A stretch of 39,838 nucleotides of DNA. It comes from Sinorhizobium sp. 6-70. GTDB taxonomy: Bacteria > Pseudomonadota > Alphaproteobacteria > Rhizobiales > Rhizobiaceae. The notes under the pieces are model-generated. The model did no database searches and was not told the DNA's origin. It saw only the letters and a list, made by a program, of their open reading frames with translations. Positions within the stretch are counted from its first letter, which is position 1. Every line of letters begins with the position of its first letter. Where the stretch lies: the NCBI RefSeq assembly GCF_030124375.1, contig NZ_JASKLS010000025.1:1-39838 (forward strand). The letters run 5' to 3'. Of this stretch, positions 34,540-39,838 are shown piece after piece. Both the position numbers and the translations under genes were made by a program.

Positions 34540-34690
34540 CCCGGAAGTCTCTGAGCTTGCGATACACCCAGCGGCTCCTGACCATGTCTTTGATCCTGAG
34601 GCCGCTCTTCCAATGGCAGGCCATCTCTTCCAGATCGCGCAAGCTAAGATTGAGGCAGGCCCCAGCGCACGCAAAGCAGAATGACTGACT
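34540..34690 (-). pseudogene. Possible IS6-family transposase scrap
   Basis: The minus strand contains LNLSLRDLEEMA, like the LSLRDVEEM block near the N-terminus of IS6/IS26-group transposases, then WVYRKLRDF. No catalytic residues are present. Confidence 0.35.
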
Positions 34691-34862
34691 GGTTAACTGA
34701 CGCTGCAGACATCGCAACCCTGCGAAAATCGTTGGGACGCTCGCCGGCAACCAAAACGTTGCAACAAAGCCTTCAACTAAATTTACAGAACCTTTGCGAC
34801 CGCAGATCGCCAACGATGGTACCCTTACCGCGAAGTCTGAGGTCAGGCACGGATAGAAGCTG

Positions 34863-36152
34863 ATGCCCATCTACCCTCGGACCGCCGCACAGCACGTAAC
34901 AGAGGGTCAACAGCGAATGGAAAGAAGAGCGCTCATCCTAGTCGAAGGCCATCCGGGTAATGGTCCGCGATACATCCAAGCGGCTCGGCGTCTTGGCCTG
35001 CATCCAATTACCTTATCGGCTGATCCAGCTCAATACGACTATCTTGCGGCGGAAGGGATCGAGAAAATCCGTGTCGATACGGATAATGTCGATGCGCTGA
35101 TCAGCGAGTGTTCCCGGCTGCGCGCGACCCATGGCATTGCTGGCATTACAGGTGCCGAGGAGGAGGTCTATGCGACCGTTGGCAAGCTCTGCCAGTATTT
35201 CGGACTACCCGGACCAAACCCCGCATCTATTGAACGATGCTGCGACAAATTCACTCAACGTCAGCTCCTCGCGGAGGGCGGAGTTCCAATACCTGCTTAT
35301 CGCCTGGCAGCGAATGCGGCGGAGGTTGAAAGCTTTGCCGCCGAGATCGGCCTGCCGGTGATCCTTAAGCCAGCCGTCGGCAGCGGTAGCTGCGGTGTTC
35401 GATTGTGCCGCAATGTCGATGAGTTAGCCGAACATACGGCCTATCTGTTGGGCGGGAAACACATTTGGCGGTCTTCGCCAAGGATACTAGTCGAAGAATT
35501 CGCACAAGGCCCATACTATAGAGCTGACATAATGGGAAATGAGGTCGTTGGGATTTCCGACGCTGACTTCGGCTCTCCGCCGCATTTCGTCTTTCGTCAG
35601 TGTGCCTCTCCAGCCCCGTTATCTGAGGCCGAGCATAAACGCGTCGCCGATATTTCGCTGAGCTGTTTGCAAGCTCTCGGCCTTGGCTGGGGGCCCACGG
35701 CCATTGAATTCAGGTGGACGAAGAATGGACTAGTCGTTATCGAAGTCAATCCGCGTCTTTCGGGTGGGGCCTCTGCTCAACGGGTTCAACTGGCTTACGG
35801 TGTCGATCTCATCACCGAGCACATTAAGCTCGTCATCGGCGATGAATGGGATTTACGCAAGAGGCATTCGCACACTGCGGTCACGCGCTACCTACTTCCT
35901 GATCGCGATGGCAACCTCGATTGGATCGATGGCGACAGTCGGGCGGCTGCTGTGTCAGGTGTCGTCGAGGTCAAATTGTATGTTGAACCCAAGGCGCCGA
36001 TCGTCAGGAAAGGCGATGACCGAGACACGATCGGACATGTCACCGCCGCCTCACCCAGCCGTGCTCAGACCGAGGCGACACTTCAGCGTGCCGTCGACTT
36101 AATTCGTTGGTCGATCACACCATTTCCGACACTTGGCGAACGGGAACAATAA
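34863..36152 (+). CDS. ATP-grasp ligase (carbamoyl-phosphate-synthase-like / L-amino-acid ligase type)
   Basis: 429 residues. An N-terminal Rossmann domain (RRALILVEGHPGNGPRYIQA) is followed by the ATP-grasp fold: CCDKFTQRQLLAEGGVPIPA, the lysine/glycine-rich loop VILKPAVGSGSCGVRL, RILVEEFAQG, and the metal-binding VVIEVNPRLSGG. Such enzymes join a carboxylate to an amine through an acyl phosphate, and close relatives ligate amino acids. An internal ATG at 34917, with AGAGGG upstream, may be the true start because the domain begins there. It is intact, and no neighbour is operon-linked. A link to the DABA genes and the MFS exporter is inference. Confidence 0.85.
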   Translation: MPIYPRTAAQHVTEGQQRMERRALILVEGHPGNGPRYIQAARRLGLHPITLSADPAQYDYLAAEGIEKIRVDTDNVDALISECSRLRATHGIAGITGAEEEVYATVGKLCQYFGLPGPNPASIERCCDKFTQRQLLAEGGVPIPAYRLAANAAEVESFAAEIGLPVILKPAVGSGSCGVRLCRNVDELAEHTAYLLGGKHIWRSSPRILVEEFAQGPYYRADIMGNEVVGISDADFGSPPHFVFRQCASPAPLSEAEHKRVADISLSCLQALGLGWGPTAIEFRWTKNGLVVIEVNPRLSGGASAQRVQLAYGVDLITEHIKLVIGDEWDLRKRHSHTAVTRYLLPDRDGNLDWIDGDSRAAAVSGVVEVKLYVEPKAPIVRKGDDRDTIGHVTAASPSRAQTEATLQRAVDLIRWSITPFPTLGEREQ

Positions 36153-36326
36153 GTGTCGCTCACGTACCCACACCAGCGCAGGTGGCGCCAGGTAAGAGGT
36201 GATGGTCGCCGGACATCGGTGCAATTAAAAGCAGGAGAGACGCAAGTCGATGATGATGATACATCGGTGGTTCCTTCGAATCAGGTTGGTGTCAGCAACC
36301 CGACCCATACCGGAGAACATCGATGA
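36153..36326 (+). CDS. Small ORF directly after the ATP-grasp gene
   Basis: A GTG immediately after the ATP-grasp stop opens 57 codons (start VSLTYPHQRRWRQVRGDGRR, later VDDDDTSVVPSNQVGV) to a TGA at 36,324-36,326. After this TGA the same frame stays open to 36,572 and contains copy B of the shared segment. No family is recognised, and it may be a decayed peptide gene. Confidence 0.22.
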   Translation: MSLTYPHQRRWRQVRGDGRRTSVQLKAGETQVDDDDTSVVPSNQVGVSNPTHTGEHR

Positions 36327-36332
36327 CCACCC

Positions 36333-36424
36333 GCTCCGCCGCTAGCTCCCTACGGCGCTGTCGAGGGCGCGCTCGCAAGCGGCTTCGCCACCGCCGAGCT
36401 ACACCACTTGGCGGGACACGACCC
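36333..36424 (+). repeat. Copy B of the segment shared with 14,160-14,236
   Basis: In one continuous frame copy B reads APYGAVEGALASGFATAELH and HLAGHDPG. The blocks shared with copy A keep several synonymous changes. Copy B looks closer to the original because both conserved blocks are in one frame. Confidence 0.5.
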
Positions 36425-36426
36425 AG

Positions 36427-36944
36427 GAAGCAGAGTGGCAACTATTCACCTCGCTGATGTATACTTGGCTAAGTTCCAAGATAACGAGGCGGATTGTAGA
36501 CTACTCAATATCTTCTGTGATTTTGCGGATGCGTCGCAGCACGCCGTCCGTTCCGTGCTCGTGAAATACTAAACTTGCGACAGGCGCTTTCGGACCCTTT
36601 CGGGCTCGATTCTGAGGAGTGGAACGCGAACGTCCATGTGATCTTGAGCGCGGCAAAAAGGCGTTTCGTATGCAAAGACGACCCGCGTCGGCGGAGTTGC
36701 TTCACTAGGTGCCGGAGCGCTTGCTTTTGACAGCAACGATGCCCTCATTGTCCATAACGGAGCCTGAGCAACGGTTTAGCGTACGCTCAGGTAAATGACG
36801 ATCAGCTACCGTCGGTGCTCACCGGACGGGTACGATGCAGGTGATCAATCGCCTACATCTGCAGCTCCAATGACACACCACAATTTACATCGAGGTCGGC
36901 GAGGCGGTGTAGGATCCGAAGTGCGCGCATCCCCTTGTCTGCAA
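36427..36944. other. No recognisable gene
   Basis: Only short frames are open, and none has a motif or ribosome binding site I would trust. Confidence 0.35.
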
Positions 36945-37310
36945 GACCTGCGCGCGCTGCTGCATGGCGCCCATGCGCTCAAAGCCGAACTGGCCTGCCT
37001 ATCCGCCAGCCAAGTTGTGAGCTGCAGCAAGCCCTCGAAGCCAGTGCGGAGCGTCTGTTCGATAGGGACGAATGCCGAGCCCGCAGCGGTCGAGGAGAAG
37101 CTGCGCCAGGCTTTTCAAGCGGTGCGACTACTTGTTCACCTTCCTCGAACATGAGCCCGTGTCCCGCCGCCATCAGTCGCATGCTCTCTCGCGGCAATAA
37201 GACCGAGCGGGGCGCCACAAGTGGCAGGTGATTGCCTCCATGGCCGCTACATGCCGACAAATCGGCGCCTCCTTCGCCGACTTCCTCGCCCCTAGGCTCC
37301 CACTCCAAGC
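36945..37310 (+). pseudogene. IS66-like transposase, C-terminal remnant
   Basis: Over several frames the plus strand reads DYLFTFLEHEPVS, then TERGA, then ATCRQIGASFADFLAPRLPL. This matches the end of IS66-type DDE transposases (FTFLEHEDVP...NNHAER...), with the NNHAER box destroyed. Confidence 0.45.
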
Positions 37311-37417
37311 GCGCAAAACATGGTGCAACCATCGCCGCCCCGCACCTACAGGCGTTTCCGGGCACCTCTCTATTACTTCCATTGCGCTGTATCCACGCTC
37401 GAGTTGCGAAAGATGGG

Positions 37418-38413
37418 CTACGGGATGCCGATTCCGAAATGCCGCGTATGGGCGACGTCGAGGATGCGATTGACCAAGCTCAAGAAGCTGTATCCGGCCG
37501 TCGTCGCGGCCAGGACATAAGAAGCGCGCGCACCGAGCCCCGGGATGGAGTTGATCTCCAGGACAAAGGGCTGGCCGGAGCGATCGATCCGAAGGTCGAC
37601 CCGGGCATAATCCCGGCACTGACAGGCATGGAAGGTCGCAACCGACATATCCCGCAGCACGGTCGCAAGCCTACTCCCTATTTGCGCCGGGCATATCTTC
37701 GGCGGCGCCTCGACCGCCACGTACTTCGCTTTCCAAGTCATAAGACGCGTTTCGCGGTCGCCGAAGTCGTGCTCCACCAGAGGCAACACCTCGGGTTCTC
37801 CGTTTCCCAGCAGCGCGACGGCGACTTCTCGCCCGTCGATGTATTCTTCGACGAGCGCATCCTGCGAATACTGCGTGACGATCGCTTCCACGGCCTGCCG
37901 CATCTGAGCAGGTTCATGTACGAGCTGCAATCCGAGGCTGCTGTCTTCGAGACGCGGCTTCACCACCACTGGGAATCGCAGGTCGCCGGTATTCTCCGTG
38001 CCGTGACGCATCACGCAAAAATCCGGCGTCGGCACGCCGCGATCGCGGATGAGCCTCTTGGTGATGACCTTGTCGAACGCCAGGCCATGCCCGAGCGGGC
38101 CAGATCCGGTGTACGGGACACCGGCCATCTCGAGCATGGCCGGAACGTGAGTGTAACGGTACTCGCCCTGAATGCCCTCCGCCAAGTTGAAGACGATTCC
38201 CGAAGGGCGGGCTTGCGGATCGGGCGGCATGAACCGCTCGAGCGTAGTGAGCAGTCCTTTATCGCCTTCACACAGCAGGGTCTCGTGGCCGCTTTCTTGC
38301 AGTGCCGCCACCACCCTTTCGACTGTCTCGCGGGCGTCTTCCTCCGGACAAGGCTGACCGAACCGGTTGATCACGCCCGTACGATCATGGTTCCACACGA
38401 CGGCCACCCGCAT
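37418..38413 (-). CDS. D-Ala-D-Ala-ligase-like ATP-grasp protein
   Basis: 331 residues from the ATG at 38413, with AAGGAG six bases upstream. The protein shows the ligase pattern: N-terminal MRVAVVWNHDRTGVINRFGQ, GIVFNLAEGIQGEYR, GVPYTGSGPLGHGLAFDKVI, the ATP loop FPVVVKPRLEDSSLGLQLVH, VEEYIDGREVAVALLGNG, and the metal site YARVDLRIDRSGQPFVLEIN with SIPGL. It lacks parts of the normal Ddl N-terminal substrate region, so the substrates need not be D-alanine. It is intact and alone on its strand among IS remnants. It is unrelated at close range to the ATP-grasp gene at 34.9 kb. Confidence 0.85.
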   Translation of the reverse strand: MRVAVVWNHDRTGVINRFGQPCPEEDARETVERVVAALQESGHETLLCEGDKGLLTTLERFMPPDPQARPSGIVFNLAEGIQGEYRYTHVPAMLEMAGVPYTGSGPLGHGLAFDKVITKRLIRDRGVPTPDFCVMRHGTENTGDLRFPVVVKPRLEDSSLGLQLVHEPAQMRQAVEAIVTQYSQDALVEEYIDGREVAVALLGNGEPEVLPLVEHDFGDRETRLMTWKAKYVAVEAPPKICPAQIGSRLATVLRDMSVATFHACQCRDYARVDLRIDRSGQPFVLEINSIPGLGARASYVLAATTAGYSFLSLVNRILDVAHTRHFGIGIP

Positions 38414-38722
38414 GAGCTACTCCTTGGATGTTTGTGCGCTGCCACGTTCATTCGCTCGGATTTGGTTGCCCGAGGAGAACAGCACGTCTGGGCTCTGCGC
38501 ACCTTCACCGTCTCCCATGCAATCGGCGTGCCACTGAAAACCTGCGCGCGCATGAGAGGAGAAGCCATGGGTTTCGGGCCGCGCCGGCGGAATCTGGGCC
38601 CCTCAGTGTGTCGGGTTCGAACGTAGATGTTTTCAACTGGACACGGCTGTAAAGCAGCGTTCGCATCATCGCGTCAATGCACAGCGATATACAGTCAACA
38701 CGCTTGCTTGCCTCCCGACTCG

Positions 38723-39040
38723 TTAAGCTTCAGCGTCACCGCAGCATTGGTCGAACAGCCTCGAGTTCTTGAACCGCTGCGGCATGTCGATGGTGCTCGT
38801 GAACGCCAGACGACGAGACCGACACCGGGGATGTCACCAGAGGCCGGCACATGTCATCGTTGCGAGATGTCCAGTACCTTCTTGTGCAACCGGGCGAATT
38901 CCTCAAAGCAGTTTACGCCTCGTTGTCAGCAGCTGCTCCATGATCGCCTGGAGATCAGCCATGCTGTCGACCAGCTCGCGGAGACGCTCCTCGAATTTGA
39001 CAACTCCAACGTTCCCGACCTTCAGCCCAAAATGCGCACG
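38723..39040 (-). pseudogene. IS110/IS1111-type transposase remnant
   Basis: Minus-strand pieces read FGLKVGNVGVVKFEERLREL, DLQAIMEQLLTTRRKLL and, after frame changes, AFTSTIDMPQRFKNSR, ending in a TAA at 38,725-38,723. These are the central and Transposase_20 blocks of IS1111-like elements. Confidence 0.65.
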
Positions 39041-39330
39041 ATCGACGCCCTGTCTAGGGAACGGAAACATCGCGGCGCTTGCAGACCATGCCTCGTGTTG
39101 GCTCCATCGGCGCGCTGGCGATCGAGACTTTCGCGCCGCCGGTGGAGACCTTCAAACGCGGCCCAGGTTTAGCCGCCGGGCTCGGGCCCGCTGCAGAAAT
39201 CGACCGGTGGCAAGCAAGGGGGCAAGACATCGAAGATGGGCCAACGATGGCGCGTGGCATCTGGGCCATGCTTGCGAAAAAAGAGGAATCCGGCGATGGT
39301 GCGGACATAATCATTCAGCAACGCACTTGA
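39020..39330 (+). pseudogene. IS110-family transposase C-terminal remnant
   Basis: The plus strand reads TMPRVGSIGALAIETFAPPV and ETFKRG, then, after a deletion, MARGIWAMLAKKEES. This is an IS110 subgroup different from the piece on the opposite strand that it abuts. Confidence 0.7.
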
Positions 39331-39741
39331 GCCGGCACGTTCGGGGCAGGAACCTCATGGGCAAATGATCGATCGGGGTCAGGAAAACCAGCCCTGGACT
39401 AGAGCCTCATGAGTTCGCAGTTTCAGATTTGGACCTGATCCACGCATCACGATACGGGCCCGCGGCATGTGAAAGGCCGCAAACGGAGGCGCACGAGTCC
39501 GCACTCGATCATACGCTCAACAAGTTCAAATTTTCCTTACACAGCGGCTGGCGTCCACATGAGTCCCGGACCATCGTCATCTTCATCGAATCTCGCAAAT
39601 CCGACGAAATCACTTTTTTGGCACGGGCACTAAGCCAACGTGGGTTCCTCGGGAGTGCCGAGCCTATCCCCAAGCAAGGAAGGAGGGGCCGCCCCGAAAC
39701 GGCATCCAACCAGGATACAGCATGAACATAAGCGGGCTTCA
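39331..39741. other. No recognisable gene
   Basis: A 98-codon plus-strand frame (39,429-39,725) and a minus-strand frame are open but show no family pattern. Confidence 0.35.
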
Positions 39742-39838
39742 TCAGAGTTCGCTCTCGAAAATCTGGAACGTCTCCGTGAGGAGCTCCACGAAGAGATCGA
39801 CTTCCGGCTCGGTGATGATAAGCGGAGGGCATGCCAAG
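39742..39838 (-). CDS. Class III aminotransferase, C-terminal end (partial)
   Basis: From the window edge to the TGA at 39,744-39,742 the minus strand reads LACPPLIITEPEVDLFVELL and ETFQIFESEL. The PPLIIT-E-VD pattern is the C-terminus of class III aminotransferases. The rest of the gene lies outside the window. Confidence 0.7.
   Translation of the reverse strand, partial: LACPPLIITEPEVDLFVELLTETFQIFESEL

Noticed and set aside
36153..36572. One gene with an in-frame TGA read as selenocysteine or read-through
   Set aside because: No SECIS-like hairpin or family match is seen. The codon pattern is poor, and the TGA fits simple decay.
1..39838. nod box, CRISPR array, tRNA or rRNA genes, plasmid replication genes
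   Set aside because: I looked for their characteristic strings and repeats on both strands by eye and found none. A tRNAscan or covariance search could not be run.

Overview
The window looks like part of a rhizobial symbiotic plasmid or island (Sinorhizobium/Ensifer fredii or a related genus). The evidence is a decayed nif segment, a broken ACC deaminase gene, a SyrA-like gene, ectoine catabolism genes of the Sinorhizobium type, and a very high load of whole and broken insertion sequences. I recall similar genes on the symbiotic plasmid of strain NGR234, but I could not check this. No tRNA, rRNA, CRISPR array, nod box or replication origin was recognised.

Region 1 (1-10,000). Decayed genes for an Lrp/AsnC regulator, a glutamate dehydrogenase and a UPF0262 protein are followed by an ectoine/diaminobutyrate catabolic locus. 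eutB and eutC are intact and overlap. eutD (ectoine hydrolase) is only a 5' remnant. The aldehyde dehydrogenase (ssd/doeC) and the aminotransferase (atf/doeD) are intact, with a perfect hairpin between them and a divergent AsnC-type regulator. eutA and eutE are not in the window, so ectoine ring opening is lost here. DABA to aspartate could still run.

Region 2 (10,000-18,300). After a recombinase remnant and an internally deleted IS66 remnant comes a same-strand set: aspartate-semialdehyde dehydrogenase (asd), aspartokinase (ask), a 54-codon Cys-containing ORF coupled to ask by TAATG, a single-domain LuxR HTH protein, an EctB-like DABA aminotransferase and a JmjC/cupin oxygenase. asd, ask and ectB together would make L-2,4-diaminobutyrate (DABA), but no ectA or ectC is present.

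Region 3 (18,284-26,554). A nested insertion. An IS66 element with inverted ends and an 8-bp target duplication (GCGAAATA) sits six codons before the end of acdS. Its tnpB is split by a three-tyrosine-recombinase (RIT) element with 82-83 bp inverted repeats. Its tnpC is split by a serine-recombinase element. Removing each insert restores the split gene in frame.

Region 4 (26,800-28,700). SyrA/ExoX-like membrane protein, nif-specific ferredoxin fdxB, two NifX-associated genes, and a deletion fusion of nifE to nifX, with a TGT-N10-ACA NifA-type site upstream.

Region 5 (28,700-39,838). An MFS_3 exporter, an ATP-grasp ligase and a D-Ala-D-Ala-ligase-like ATP-grasp protein are intact. They lie among remnants of IS110/IS1111, IS21 and other elements. 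The window ends in the C-terminus of another class III aminotransferase.

Most interesting hypothesis: asd-ask-(peptide)-luxR-ectB-JmjC plus the ATP-grasp ligase and MFS exporter are parts of an undescribed pathway for a DABA-derived metabolite or modified peptide, scattered by insertion sequences.
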